The notes under the pieces are model-generated. The model saw only the letters and a list, made by a program, of their open reading frames with translations. It did not search any database and was not told the DNA's origin. This document shows, one piece after another, positions 1 to 13,639 of a stretch of 64,000 nucleotides of DNA. How positions within the stretch are numbered: the stretch's first letter is position 1; each line of letters begins with the position of its first letter. Position numbers and translations under genes: made by a program. The stretch is taken from positions 1,857,501 to 1,921,500 of the forward strand of contig JAFEUB010000894.1 in the NCBI GenBank assembly GCA_024529925.1, written 5' to 3'. The DNA is from Ophthalmolycus amberensis. Taxonomy: Eukaryota > Chordata > Actinopteri > Perciformes > Zoarcidae.

Positions 1-161
1 ACAATTAAAGGAAATCCTATTCAAGACACACGCTGTGTAAAAAACAAAAATCTACCAAACCAGGAGTTCACAAAGTTGTGCAGTTCTTATGTTACTTCAC
101 ATATTGACCTCAATATTTATGATGTTAACTGTACACAATGTTTGATAAATGGCATTTTGGA

Positions 162-772
162 TTTATTGAGGAAAGAATAGTACAATGAGCCTGTAAACGT
201 AAGCTACTCATGACTGTCATTTTAGTTCATATGAGGACGAAATGAAATCAGTTTTTAAACACCGTGTGTTTGACCAGCGTCTATTTTCATGAATCCTGTA
301 GCAGGATGCAGTGTTAACCTTATAAAGTCACATTAGCTGGTTAATAAACCGACTGTGCTCGTTGTGCGTGATAAGCTTCAAATCATATCGATGTGGACAA
401 ATGGTGGACATGTCAGTAACCGCCCTCTATAATTACGAGTTAGTTTCTTTTTCATCATTACTGTATTATTCACCAGAGAAATGTAATCAACTCTGCAGGG
501 GCAGTGGAGGCGTCCCTACGGAGTTGATAGAGTTCATAAGTGAAGTTTGTTTAACTGTTTCTTTCTTGCTCTTAAGATCTCAGGTGAGAGAGGTGATCAG
601 AAGGTGAAAGCCAACCCCATGTAAGGACATGATTCATGACAAAACAATACATCAGCCACTGTTATTAAATATATTAACAGTCCATTTGTCCAGTTATCAA
701 ACCACTGAACTGGACTATAGAAACTGGACAGTAGAAAGTATTTGATTAAAAGTCCACATGTCCTTCCAGAGC
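162..772 (-). other. gnb1l: GNB1L 3' UTR (inferred) and downstream DNA
   Basis: No coding signal was seen from the stop to the window start. An AATAAA on the minus strand sits at 167-162, giving a 3' UTR of about 600 bp if used. This is a single unsupported hexamer in AT-rich DNA. Positions 1-161 hold AT-rich sequence with nothing recognised. Confidence 0.4.
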
Positions 773-1060
773 TCATGTGCTCAGCCAGTGTCCGCTCCCG
801 TCGTTGTATATCGACCACAGGCTGATCCGATTGTCCTTGGATCCAGCAGCCAGCAGTCTTTGTCTGGGGTCCTGGTGGTCAGAGAAGGCCACACTTAGCA
901 CCATGTCAGTGTGGTATTGAAGCACTGCCAGTGGCCGCAGCTTCTTCCACCCGAATATCCGCACCCGATGGTCCCAGCCCGCTGAAGCCAGAAGTTTACC
1001 GTCCCCCCTGACACACAGCTGGGAAACCCCAGGGTTGACCAGGGTCACATCGTCCTGGAG
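773..1060 (-). CDS. gnb1l: GNB1L coding exon 6 (terminal)
   Basis: The acceptor is GGTTTTATAG|CTCCAG. The exon encodes the last two WD repeats (GWDHRVRIFGW and AAGSKDNRISLWSI) and ends at TGA (775-773). The final tail is NDGSGHWLST, longer than the short human C-terminus. 95 codons plus stop, phase 0 start. Confidence 0.95.
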   Translation of the reverse strand, partial: LQDDVTLVNPGVSQLCVRGDGKLLASAGWDHRVRIFGWKKLRPLAVLQYHTDMVLSVAFSDHQDPRQRLLAAGSKDNRISLWSIYNDGSGHWLST

Positions 1061-1541
1061 CTATAAAACCACAAAGAGGAAGAGGATCTTAGCAGGTCTT
1101 TGCAGGTTAGAACCATGCATCAAATACGCATGCAGAAACACGCATTACAAACACTTTGCCAACACAGAGGATGCCGAGTAGCAGTTTCTTTGTGATAATT
1201 GTTCGTGAAACCGAAAACAAAATGAACATATTGTTCATGCAAATAAGGACACAAAAACAATAATTAGGTCAGTAAGTCGATTAATCACTGCCGTCTAGGA
1301 AACCGAGGCCAACACAAACACCGACAGGGAGAGTCTATCAGCTGATCTGATGACTGAGGTCCAAGTGTGAGGCTGGATGTCTTGTTGAACCTGGCTGGAG
1401 ACTCCTGGGACTCAATCATCGGCCATAAAACATTACGGCACGAGGGCCGCGAGTAGATCTCTCTGCGGCCCGCTATTTGGTTTGGAGTGAGGGGGGGCCT
1501 ATTCTGGAAGCGGGGCTTGAGTTACCTTTGTCACAGTTTGC

Positions 1542-1594
<53 letters not shown>

Positions 1595-3841
1595 TTCTCG
1601 CTGAAATGCTTGTTTGCAGATGCCGTGTTGCTTTAAGCGCCTCTGGTGAATTACATTCACACTGAAAGGTCTGGTCAGCGGGAGCAGAGACCCGATAAAT
1701 ACACTGTTGTAACGTCTGCCTGCTAAAGATTAGCCACAGCTCCCTCTCCCTGTGATTTACAGTGTCTTAGGGCTGTATCAATCTCTCTAAAGGGGCAACA
1801 TTCTGACATATTATAATGAATGACGGCAAAGATCGCGATCTAAAGGGTCTGCTGAGGTGGGCATTCCTGGGGAGCGAACGTGCTCTTCCTGCAGACTGGG
1901 GATCTCTGCTGGACCTGTAGATGGGACACAAACATCTGGATATAGGAGCTGAAATCAAACTGGACAGCGTATAATTGACTTCATAAGCTGTGTCTAGGGA
2001 GAATAATGGCCTTGGATGGTGGAGAATTTATCTGCATGCTCCTGTTCCGGGCAGGAACCATCCACAAGCTGCATGTGGAAGATATAAGCCAGGTACTCAC
2101 AGCCCAAATGGATAAAGTGGAATGCAAGGGAGAGAGGGAGAGGAGAGAGAGGAGAGAGAGAGAGAGAGAGAGAGAGCAGGGAGGAATGTCATTGATCAAA
2201 ACAGAGCGAGAAAGTTCAGAACAGGCAGTGATGGGATTTTTTTTTGTTTTTTGTTTATCAAACCATCATCGCTGGTACCACTAGTGTGAAAGTAAGTGTG
2301 GCTGGTTAGACCAAACAAGCCAGATACGCCGATACAAAGAAACCCGGAGGGTAAAAGATCGTTTGGAGCTTTGTTATTACCTCAAGAAGTTGGTATGCCC
2401 CTACCTCTCTCCATCTGGTCTGCATTAGAGGCCTGATAATGATGGGTTTAAGTGTCTGTTTTTGTTTGTTTTGCTTCCCATAGTTTGTGTCAGGAAAAGG
2501 CATTTGTTTCATTAAAGGGTCAATTGTAAGCCGTAAATGGCTAATGATGTAGTTATGGTCATTCAGCGGGGCTGGCTGGCTAATTGTTTTTACTTTCTGC
2601 AGTCTGAGAAAGTCAAAATGAAAATGTTGAGGAAAAAAGTAAAAAAAAGAAATGAATGGCAGCTATGTTGGTTCTTAAGCTGCAAGTGGTCAGCACCTTA
2701 CACATATTTCATATGATTAATTAATTAGTTGATCAACATATATTTACCAACAATTTTTGGAATTTATTTATTTGTTTCAAGTTATATATTTGATAAAAAT
2801 TACAAATGTGCTGCTTCAGCTGCTTTGTATGGTTATAAATGATTGTAAATAGAATATATGTTGGATTGTTAGTTGGCGAAAAAATACATTTGAAACATCA
2901 CCTTGAAAATTGCAATATGCATTTTCTTTTAGCAATCAATTACAAAAATGATCAACACATTAATAAATAATTAAAATCTATTTCAGCTGCTGCCTGAGAG
3001 TATTATCAGTTTTGGTCACACAATGTTCTGATTAACACTGCAGCACAAGAAACATGGTTTTTTTTAGATATAGAATGACACTCGAGTCGGAACAATGAAA
3101 CAGTCAATTGGTTGATTGACAGAAAATTATTTTAAAAACTGATTCAGAATTTGAGTTATTTTCTTAAGTAATAGCTTGACATTTTCGACACAGCCAGGCT
3201 ACCTGATCCCTGTTTCCAGTCTTTGTGTTCAGCTAAGCTCACTGTTCATATTCATCAATGAGACGTGAGCGCGGCAGAGACAACAACAAACTAACATACG
3301 TAACACTTGGCAAGGAAACAAAGAAGCGTTTTTCCTATTTTGTACGATTGGTGGGACAAAACAAGCAAACATCCCCTTGGGCTCTCGTAACACACGATGA
3401 TTTTATAGACTAAATGACTAATCGACGAATTGAGATGAATGGAGAATGGAAATGACAACTACTTGCAGACCATGAATATGTCATACTTTAATGTTGGGAT
3501 AACTCGTCTTTGTTCTTTAAAAGAAAGTCTAAATTGTGCTGTCATTTCAGTTCCATGTTCTCCGGCAGCAGTATTGTTGTTCTTGCTATCGGGCCACACC
3601 ATTGCTGAATGAATACCAAGGAAAACGCTTCTGACTTAAGCGCTGCCAATAACCAGGTCTACATCTGTAATGAAATCCATCGGCTGTAAGCAGGGACTCG
3701 AGGCTTATTTTATTCGACACCCCATTTTTCTTCCCCTTCCTTCTTGACTTACTATCTCATCATAGACACAATCCATCTTTGGGCTTCATCATTTCGTTTG
3801 AACACTCCTTCCTGGCCTGTGTTACAGCATGCAAGCTCACC

Positions 3842-3882
<41 letters not shown>

Positions 3883-6800
3883 CAGGCTTGCTGTCTTAAC
3901 GCCAGCTTCCTCAGCTGTCAGGAGGCTATACCAGCTCTGCTCAGCAGCTGGGCCCACTAGACTCTTTGAGGCCCTACGACAGATCCAACACAAGCTCACA
4001 CTTCGGCATTCTCTTTTTGTAGCATCTCACCGACAGAGGAGACGTTCAAAAGGAGCGTTCACTTGGCAGATCTCACTCAAGCCTTGCTCCACTTTTCTCT
4101 CCCCGTCTTTCCTCCTCCGTCTCGGCACGAATCTTGGCGTTCACGCTCATCTACTGAAACGTCCCATCATCGCTCACTCACTCGAGCCTGGCGGCTGGGA
4201 GGCTTTTCGCAGGTATTTTCTGACACACCCTGTCCCTGAATCACACTCAGCAGCGGGGAGATTACAGCCTTTTGTCACCTTGCCTGTCAGAGCTTGGCGT
4301 TGGCTGACAGGAGAGGGATGTGTCAAACAGGCTAGCAGTCCCATTCAGAAAAAAGAGAAGAGGAGCAGGGAGGGGGGGTTGCTGAAGAGAATCTTCACGA
4401 CAGTAGCGGATACATACGTCAGTTCTACACCAGACTGAGGTTGGACCTGAAAGTAAGGTCGTATCAGGATTGGCTGACTGCTGGGGGGATATCTTACATT
4501 GTGGTGAAGACGAGGGGCAGGAGTCCCACCTGTAGAGAACTGTCATCAGTCTCAGAAACAGCTTGCTGTCACCATGCTTGATTTACACCTCTAACCTTCC
4601 TTTTGTCTAGACCTGCTTTCTCTTCCTCCAGTCCGCAACCTCTGTCGTTTTTTCTTTCTCCTGGAGGAACACGCCACTGCACTTGTCAATACATTTGAGT
4701 GACCGCCTAAATATATGTCCATCTGGCTTAACAGCTTGTAAACCCCTAACACCCACGCCCTCAGAATCTCAGCCTGACACGTTCCCAAAAAAGTTTCGCT
4801 GGAAGGAAAAAGAGGAAAGAAAGGCCGAAGATGATGCCTTATTACGATGAAAAGATACAAGGCTGGCCAGGTCAAACGGGAGATAAAGGCCTCTGGGAGC
4901 CATGTGTAATACATTAACCTCCATTCCTAAGGCTGTCTGTCCTTTATCTGGGCTTGATAAGCTCACTTCACAGCCCCTCAGCTTCACTAAATCATAACGG
5001 CGCTGTGTTGTGTCACATTCAGCTGCTCCTCCTTTTCACAAGAAAAGCATCGATCTTCCTTGCCAGCCAGTTCCACGACATTCAACGGTATCGCAGAGGT
5101 AATTTGTGGGAAGTGGGATGCTGTGGCACTTATAGCCTCCTCAGCCTTTATTGCAGCCTCCCACTGTGAACTACTGTTCCCTTTACTGCAGATGTGTTTT
5201 TTGTTTGGTTAAGGGGCCTCCGAGGTTTTGATATTTTTATTACCTCTCACGGGTCGTCCGTCAGAACCCAGGGCCCGGGTCCGCCACCCGGCAGGTCCTG
5301 CCGTCTCCATACTGCTGCCACACAAAAATACTTTTGTGGGAAGAACTGAGGATAGCTGTCTGGACGTCACACTGAGCTGCACTTCAGGATAATTTAAAAG
5401 CCCCTGTTGGATCTTTTCCCTCTTCTTGTGCTTTTTTCCTGTTATCCTCATCCTGGATTACATGCTGAATCAATATTTTGTTGCTTCAGGAAAATAAACC
5501 AAATAACTACTCTCCTCCTGTTTTGGTATATTGAATCAAATCCTTTGTAGTGTTTTTCGAGACGCATATTTACGGTGAAAAAATAAAATGGGGCTTTGCA
5601 AATATTTCTAATTCAAGCATTCATTTGTAAAAAGCCTTGGAAAGAATAATACCCCTTCACTGTGCAGGAGTGTACGATGTGTGCACGATGTGTGCCTCAG
5701 GTTCCCCCTCTGCTCTGATTCATGGGGGTTGGCTGCAAAATGTGAGCGTTCCCTTTAGCTCATGAAATCAAGAGAAAACACAGCTTCAAATGAGGCGTTC
5801 AAGTCTCTGAAGCGCTGGCTGTTATGTAAAATGAATTAGGGTACAGAGCTGATGTGTCTCTTTTGGTGTGGCAGAAGATGCTCTGGCATGGGCTCTACTG
5901 TAAAGTTTACCGATGTGTGTGAGAATTTTTTTTTGTGTGATACGTTTGTCATCCAGAACTATTTATATCCACGCCTGATGTGTGATTGTGTCAGTGTGTA
6001 TGTTTGTGGGTGGTTTGAGTTTGGAGTGACAGCCCTAGCCCGGCCCTTGGCCCCTGGCCCTGCCAACGCTGTGTAACCAGCAGCTGATTTATGGCCCCCG
6101 GAGCCCTACTGAGCCTCTTCCTCTTTGGCCCCTGATGTTTTCCAAGAGAGCCTATAGAGAAAGGCAACTCTTCTCTCGTCCCATCTCCATCATTACCTTT
6201 CTATTATATTTCCTGGTATTTAGCAGATGCTCTTGTGCAACAATTAGTTAGCAGGTAGCAGTTCAGGACCTTAACCAGGGACACTTCAGGAGGCCGAATG
6301 GACATTATAATGGTTACCCAACCAGGACACTGACACTTGGACCCCAGAAGGTAATTCTGCAGTTCTCAAGGCATACCCAAACATCTTAAAAATTTAAAAT
6401 CGTTTTTTTTTTTTATTTGATAAAAAAGTATTCTGATACAATTTAAAAAAGCAAGTAAGCTATAAAAGTAGTAAGCAACAGTTAACTTAATGTAATGGAT
6501 AAACTGGTTAGGTAAATGGATTTTATACATGGTTGAAATAGTTTGCTAAAAGTAATGGATGAATAGTTAAAATTGTGAGCTAAAACTCATTGATAAATGG
6601 TTAAAATAGTGAGCTAAAAGTAATGGATGAATGGTTCAATGTGGAGCTTTGGCCGCTGCACGGTTGTAGTACGAATGCAAACTTGAACAAGTGGACAATA
6701 TTTAAAATTGTATGCAAAATCTATTGTAAGGATATCCACTGAATAATGGGCCTCCATATGAATGCTCATCCAACCTTACTGTGTATTGACAACTGTCATC

Positions 6801-9800
6801 GTTTATATTGTTTAATACCAGTCTAAAATCCTGAGGGGTGGTGTGGATGAAGAGGTAGAGTAGTTCATATGACAGGGCTGTGGGGGTTCATCAGACATAC
6901 GTTTGGGAAACACTAGACTAGAAAACACTACTGTTCTCTCTTAGCCTGTCCTCTGCTGACCTGCAGGTTGTTCTGTCTGTCCAGCATCCAGGAGGAGAGT
7001 TTGTCCTCAGAGGAGCCAGATACGCCCCTCAGACACTTGATGTCAAAGGTCAGGCACATGATGGGCTCAGGATGGGCTTTGGCTTGGCTCAGCATGGACC
7101 TCTGGGTTACGTCCCACAGCAGCAGGGAGCCGTCCTCGTATCCAGCCACCAGGAGTGGTCCCTGACCCGAGTCTGGCTGGAAGTGAGGGAGGATGATAAA
7201 GAAAGAGGAGAGACGGTGAGATGGGACGTGAGAACACGAAGAGTAATGTGAGGTAAGATGTCAGATGAGATCTCTGGAGTAAAGAAAACCACAGAAACCG
7301 CCGTGTAGTGCTGGAAGCTGAGCGGAGCAGAGGTTATCGTTTTGGAAGCTCCTGTTGACACTCGGAAAGACGCTGTGGGCTCCATCCGTCAGGCTGCTGC
7401 TCTCTCTTTCCAACACTCCATTACACCACTCCTCACTTTGCTCCTCATCTGTATTTCTGAGCCGAAGGACTCTCTGCCAGCACTGACACATATACTGCAG
7501 TAACAGACTGCAAAACCTTCTTAAAACTTGACTTATTTAAATCATTTAAAACCCAAATGTATTAGCCATTAGTGTGGTGTTTTAATTTGACATTTATTAT
7601 AAAATCACTATCATAAAATATGGCTAATACATTTTATTTTATATACACACACACACACACAATGTGCATTGTTTTGTTTTTGGTATATTTTATCTGTAGC
7701 TATTTTTTTCATCTGTATTTTGGACTTAGTATACTTTAAACTTTCTTTATGCATACCATTATGATTTATATACACCAAATTTGAACAGAGATTATTTTTG
7801 ATTGTTTATTTTAATATGTAAAAATTAAAAAAATGTAATACTTACTAACGACTATTTTAATTATTGATTATTAAAGAAATAATTTTTTCAATTATCAAAA
7901 TTATGCAGATTGCTTCTTGTGTCCCAAAAAAAATCAATTTACAATCAAAGAAAACAAAGAAGCACTGAAGAAGCTGGAACCAGAGAATGTTTAGCTTGAT
8001 ATTAAAACAACGATCTGTTCATATGAACTCATTTTCTGCTGATCGACTGATTGATTAATAAACTAAATAACTAACTAGTTTCAACTCAAAACACATTATA
8101 CTTGCTCACATACTAAAACAAACACATGTACAAAAAACACACAACAGTCGTGCTTCATCCCCATGTCACCCCAGGACATTTCAGATCCAGCCGCAATGTT
8201 TACAACTGGTGAAATCATCAGAGTAAATCTTTCAAATCAAATGAAATAAAACCAGGTGCACAAACGTAAAACCTAAACCCGATTACCTCTGTTAAATATA
8301 AAGAGCGCAACCTTCCCCTTACACAAAATGTATACAGAAAGTTGCATGTATATATAAAGAGAAGAGTAAAGAGTATAAAATTCAAAAATAATGAAGAAGC
8401 TGTGCCTTCAAACTGTTGGAAGCCACAGATTGTAAATCACCTCTGTGAAGGAGAACATAAAGGTTAACTGATACAAACTGGGGGCTTCATATATCTTTGC
8501 ATTGCTGCAGGGAAGAAAGGAAGGAGTGAAGGAGAGAGAAGAGAGGAGGAATGGATAAATAGACGGCAGGAGGGACAACTGGTGAGCTCAAACCTCTGTC
8601 CCGTTTTACCGAATTCCCAAAATTCTTCTGTGCACATACAGTATATATGGAGACGGTAGTGGACGTACCAAGCATCCATGTATGGCTGGAGTGTTATCCA
8701 AACAACAATTCAACTTTTCCCAGCTTAAAGACCGTGGCCTGTAGAGCGACGGAATACATTTCAGAAGACTTATGAATGCACAGCGCAGACATATACTTTG
8801 TCCTGACTCGTGCCTTTGCTTTAAAATACCATCAGGGCCCCCAGCAAAAGCACTGTGCCCTGCAGAAGTGAGGAGGGAAAGAAATGTCTTCCATATGTGC
8901 GAGGGGGGCCATGTCTGCCATCTTTTCATCCATCTTCAAGTCCTCTTCTCACTTAACGCTCTATATTTCTCTTCTTTCAGCTTTAAACAAATTATAGACA
9001 GAGTCGTGTATTCCTTCCAAACACATCAGCGAGGACGAACACGAAGGGATTATGAAAACAAATAAAAACAAGTGAAAATCAGTGGCCGCTGCTTGCCGGC
9101 AGGGCCCGGGCTAAGCGTTCCAGGCTTGGGGCCCACCGTTTCACTTAAGCGTAGGACCGCCTTGATTGATGATGTCATGGGTCAGAGGTCAGGGAACCCT
9201 GGGTAGACACCTAATTCATTATATCCTCCAAAGGCCTTTTCTACAAGAGGGCTCTCTGCTGGAGTGGGGCTGGGGCTCTGGGAGGAGATTCATCACCATA
9301 GAACAGCTAGAAAGACAGATGGATGGAAGCCGGCTGAAGAGGCAGAAGAGAAATGACACCGGGTCGTTTCTAGATCGGCAACTAGTTGGGCTCCAACTTG
9401 TTAATAGTCATGTTGTCCTACACTGAAAAAAAAAAACATTTACTTGAAAAAAGCTAGGTAACAATTTGCACGCAGAAATTGTGAGTAATTTTTACTCAGG
9501 AATTCTCAAGTTAAGTTTACTTACTAGTAAGAATTGTTTTTTATCCAAAATATGCAAGTAACTTTTACTTGCACATTTCTCCCTTAGACATAAAATGTAC
9601 TTAGCCTTTTATAGTAATCTTTACTCAGGCTATCTTTGGATCTAATTACAAAACCCCAGTGGAAATCAATTAGGTGTTTCATGTATATTTAACTAGCTTT
9701 TCTTTACTTTTTCTGTTGAGAAATATTAAGTAATATTTACACATATATCTTTTATCTACTACTTCTCTACACAACTATTCAAATATGACTGTTGCATTTT

Positions 9801-12800
9801 CTAAACTGGGCTACTGTTATTTAATAAAATTGTCTAAACATAAGGCTTCTACAAAACATGAAACATCTTTTAAACTGCAGCAGCTTTACTTGTGAACTGT
9901 GAAAGAGGTCACTGCTGACCGACACACACCAATACCAACATATATAATCTGGTTGGCATTGCCAGACAAAACATTTCTAAATCAGTGCTGCCAATAACAA
10001 ATTTAAGGACACAAACGCTGAGTCATTTAACAAATACTTTTAATTTGAAACGATGGGTATTGCTTGACAACACTTAGATACACAGATGAAGCCCATGAGC
10101 AGAAGGCAAGCCTTTGCCACACTTTGACAGTCATCAAGAACCTCTTTTCCCTCGATGACGACGAACACATTGTCAGGAGTGAAGCCTTTCTGTGTTGCAT
10201 TTCCATGGATGACAAGGATCTTCATGACATGTTGAGCATAGTCCTCTTCAATGACATCTTTGAAATTCAAATTTACTAATGTTCATTTTTATGTCTTCGA
10301 GTCTGATGCGTTCTCAAAAAAGGACAATAGTGGGGGAAACTAACAAAAATATTGAATGTGTTCAAATGCGTCATTATGTATCTATTCTCAGTGTATATGA
10401 GCCCAACATAATTTTATATAATATTAATATATGATATCTAAACTTTACCAGGCTGGGTGAATCCAGCATGGGTCTTGGTTCCTGCAACTCCGCCCTTTGT
10501 CCCAAGTATCTCCAGAAAGTTGGTGGTGCAATTGTCCAATTTCGACAAAAAGGTTCGCTCCAGATGAACTGTGGTTATTCTTCTGAACTCCTCATTGATC
10601 TGAAACAAAAGACAATAAAAAACAACATGATCAAGATGAGGTACCTTGCTAAAACAATTAATGCAGTAGTCCTGCCAGTATAATGTACTATTGAGCAGCA
10701 ACACAAACTACGACTTCAAATGTATATGTCAAGTTAAACTATAACAGTACTAACTTAGTTGATTTTACCTTGCGTCAACTGTTGATGTCAACTTGCTGAG
10801 AGTGAACGTCCTTTCATATTCTGTGAAATATATAGAGAAATTATGTTAAAACATGAACACACAACATTAAATCTGAATTTGGCTTAAATCTTCATATCGA
10901 TAGCATGTTTTATCCCCACATAAACAAGTCACCATGACGTTAATACTGAGATACACAGCAGGCCTGGTCATGTTGATATGTGGCACTAACTCAACACAGT
11001 ACTGGAACCTTATTTCATGCCCATAGCCTTCATCATCAAGGACACCGCATTGGATAGAGACATAAGAGACAAGTTTAAAACTGATGACAGAAATATGTTA
11101 CTGTAAAAATATGTCAGAATATGATAGTGACAAAATAATGTTAAGTGTATTAGACTCGCTCTAAAGTCACTAATTCCACCACGTATGGGATATATTTTAG
11201 CACATGACCAGAGTGTGCTTGTTACTGCTCAGCTATGATTCCCTGTCTTGTCACATTTCCCTCATTCGACCTCGGCTGGACTTGAGGATGTCCGAGAAAG
11301 CGCGCTGTGTGCGTGACTCAGCACAGCAAAGCACCTGTGTGGCAGAAGTGGGCTTCACAAAACCGAAGTAATTCCCCCTCCCCCTCGTCGACGGACCGCA
11401 GCCGTTCGAGCACCGTGTCCCCAGGCCAACAACTTTTCCAAGGGAGAACCCTGTAAAGTCGCGACCAAAACCACCAAAAACATGTCCACAAAATGTAGCG
11501 CCGTGAGCCATGTCTGTAATGCTGTCCCAAGTTAGCTAGCATGATAGCCTAACTAGCTAGCACGCTAAACTGACCAGTTCGCTAGTCTTCAGTGTTCACA
11601 ACTCAAACACAGACTTGACCGAAGGCTCAACAGCAACGTAGAGTATTAATTAAACATATAACCTACCCCAATGGCTCCCGTCCATGAAGTTCCTCTCCTC
11701 AGGTGAAACGCTGCCGTCCTTGTTTCTGCTGTTCCGTTGTTTCGCTGAAGAAAAAAGCGCTAAATCTCCTCTGACGTCACTCCCTGAGTACGCGCTATAT
11801 GTTGCCAGGTTTCACTTGTATTACCCAAGTACAATTTACTTTGTTGTGTCAGGTAGTGCATTCAATACAGTAGTTTAGTAGATATTACTTAGTGTGAATG
11901 ATTACAATGTACTTGTAAAAATGAGGATACATAATTACAAACAAACACCAAGTAACACATTAAATAAAAGGTGATATTTAAAGTAAAAGCACTGGAATGA
12001 TAATTTCTTGTAAAATTTACAAAAATAATCGAGGTAATAATTACAGGGCCAAAAAGTCTTTTTTTTCAGTGTATGTCATTTTCCGTATTCATGAAAATTA
12101 TATATTGTATTACTGTATTAATGTTTGTCTAGTCTGGTGGTCACTCAAGCAGTTGGTTCTGACCCCTTTGGTCCATTTAGATCATCAACATGTCCTCAAG
12201 AAGAGTCACGATAAATGTAAATTTGTGTTTTGATTTAATCCTCCTGTCACAAATGTTTTGCACGTCAACTTTTTTTTGTTTTTTATGTAAGTACCGGTAC
12301 TCTAATACCGGATTCATTTTCATACAGAGCTAGTTATGTATTGGAACAAATAACAAAAACATTAACAGGCATCCACGAATACATCCTGCTCAAATCCTCG
12401 TCTCAAGGCTAGCTTGCTAACTGCCATGTGTTGCATTATACATTACTGGATATGTGAATATTTATCATATTGTATCTATTCAATTTTAAAGGATGTGTCA
12501 TTTAATTTCATATTCCATTTCTAGGATGGATGTGTAACATCTGGCCAGGAAAAACAGGTGATTATTAGGCTTTTAGACTAATTCTGGCTCATTTACAGTT
12601 TTTTCCCTGTAAATCAATGAGCGCTGTTCCTGCCAAATAAACTATATACAATAACAAAAACATAAATAAATGAAATCTAAACGCAATTAGAGAGAAGTAT
12701 GTAGGCGATATCCTGAATGTATTGTATATTCCACAAACACTTGTATGTAATTTCCTTATTATGAACAACCCAGAGGACAACAGCCTGTTTTGCTGATGTG

Positions 12801-13581
12801 GCCGCCACAGGCCTGAGGCCGGCACTGCTTCAACATAAGGAACCAATCGTTTCCTCTGGTTTCAGACCCGGTCCACCATGATGTCATAGCAACTAGGCAG
12901 CGAGGTGATGAGCTGAGAGTGATGGATATCTGTATAGGAACATTTCCTTTTCCCCGCCAGCCTCTGTTCACATTAAAAGCCTTGCACATCATACATCAAT
13001 ACTTTCCCCCTGGCCAGAGCCCCGCACACGGCAGTCCCACATGTGGAGGTACTTTCTTCCGCCACGTAAGTGCTTCAGCACTTCCCAGCCAATCAGATTC
13101 AGAGAAAATAGACAGTAAGCTCTGTCACCTTTTAGACAGCACGTGAACTAAGGGCTGGGTGGGATTTTGCAAAAGGGAAGGTGATCTGAGGAGAAAACGC
13201 AGTTTAACACTGCATTTAATCTTTTTCCATAAACTCCAGCAGAGAGGGCTTAAAGGCCGACAATAAATCTGTTGGTGAGTTCGTCTTGGAAATAATGGAG
13301 GATAATCACTTCTCGCCTCAACGGTGGGAAGAAAAGAGGGAGAGATGGTGAGAGGAAAGATAGAGAGAGGAGATAATTGCCAGTGGCTTCATCCTGGTGT
13401 GTGTGTGATGGAGGGAGACGGGGTGGAGAGAGAGGATGACGGTTTCAGCTGTTGCCTCCTGCTGTGTGAGGTTCAGGAAACAGCGGGTAGCGTATGAGCA
13501 TTTGAAGTGAAAGACAAGTGAGCATTTTTCTTATGACTGGCAGACAAAATGTGTGGGTAGTTTCAAGACTGTGTGTGTGTG

Positions 13582-13639
<58 letters not shown>

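Larger units (their letters stand above)
1061..6960 (-). other. GNB1L intron 5 (5.9 kb)
   Basis: No coding exon was found. It holds an AG microsatellite (1545-1592), a GA-rich tract (2128-2176), dispersed repeats (about 2690-3475), a CA microsatellite (3843-3881), one copy of a twice-occurring GATA-site sequence (4881-4980) and a 34-bp minisatellite (about 6540-6645). The 219-codon open frame at 3779-4438 on the plus strand crosses the CA tract and has no recognisable protein. The stretch 5640-6180 is unique-looking and unexplained. Confidence 0.7.
9421..12071. mobile_element. CACTG-ended DNA transposon, EnSpm/CACTA-like, carrying a SAMD3-like gene remnant
   Basis: The element begins CACTGAAAAAAAA at 9421 and ends with its inverted copy TTTTTTTTCAGTG at 12071, a terminal inverted repeat of about 13 bp. 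It is flanked by TA on both sides (9419-9420 and 12072-12073), a candidate 2-bp target duplication. CACTR ends with 2-4 bp duplications are the mark of the EnSpm/CACTA superfamily; assignment to it is inference. No transposase frame was found, so it is non-autonomous. Between the ends lie two minus-strand exons of a SAMD3-like gene, a perfect CRE palindrome and subterminal TTTACTT/ACTCAGG words. Length is 2651 bp. Confidence 0.75.

Noticed and set aside
3779..4438. 219-codon plus-strand frame in GNB1L intron 5
   Set aside because: Runs through a CA microsatellite, is antisense to the gene, has no recognisable domain and no promoter signs. Kept only as a chance frame.
11251..11511. 86-codon minus-strand frame as a coding exon of the SAMD3-like gene
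   Set aside because: Gly/Arg-rich and CpG-rich, not matching the family; more likely 5' UTR or promoter sequence.
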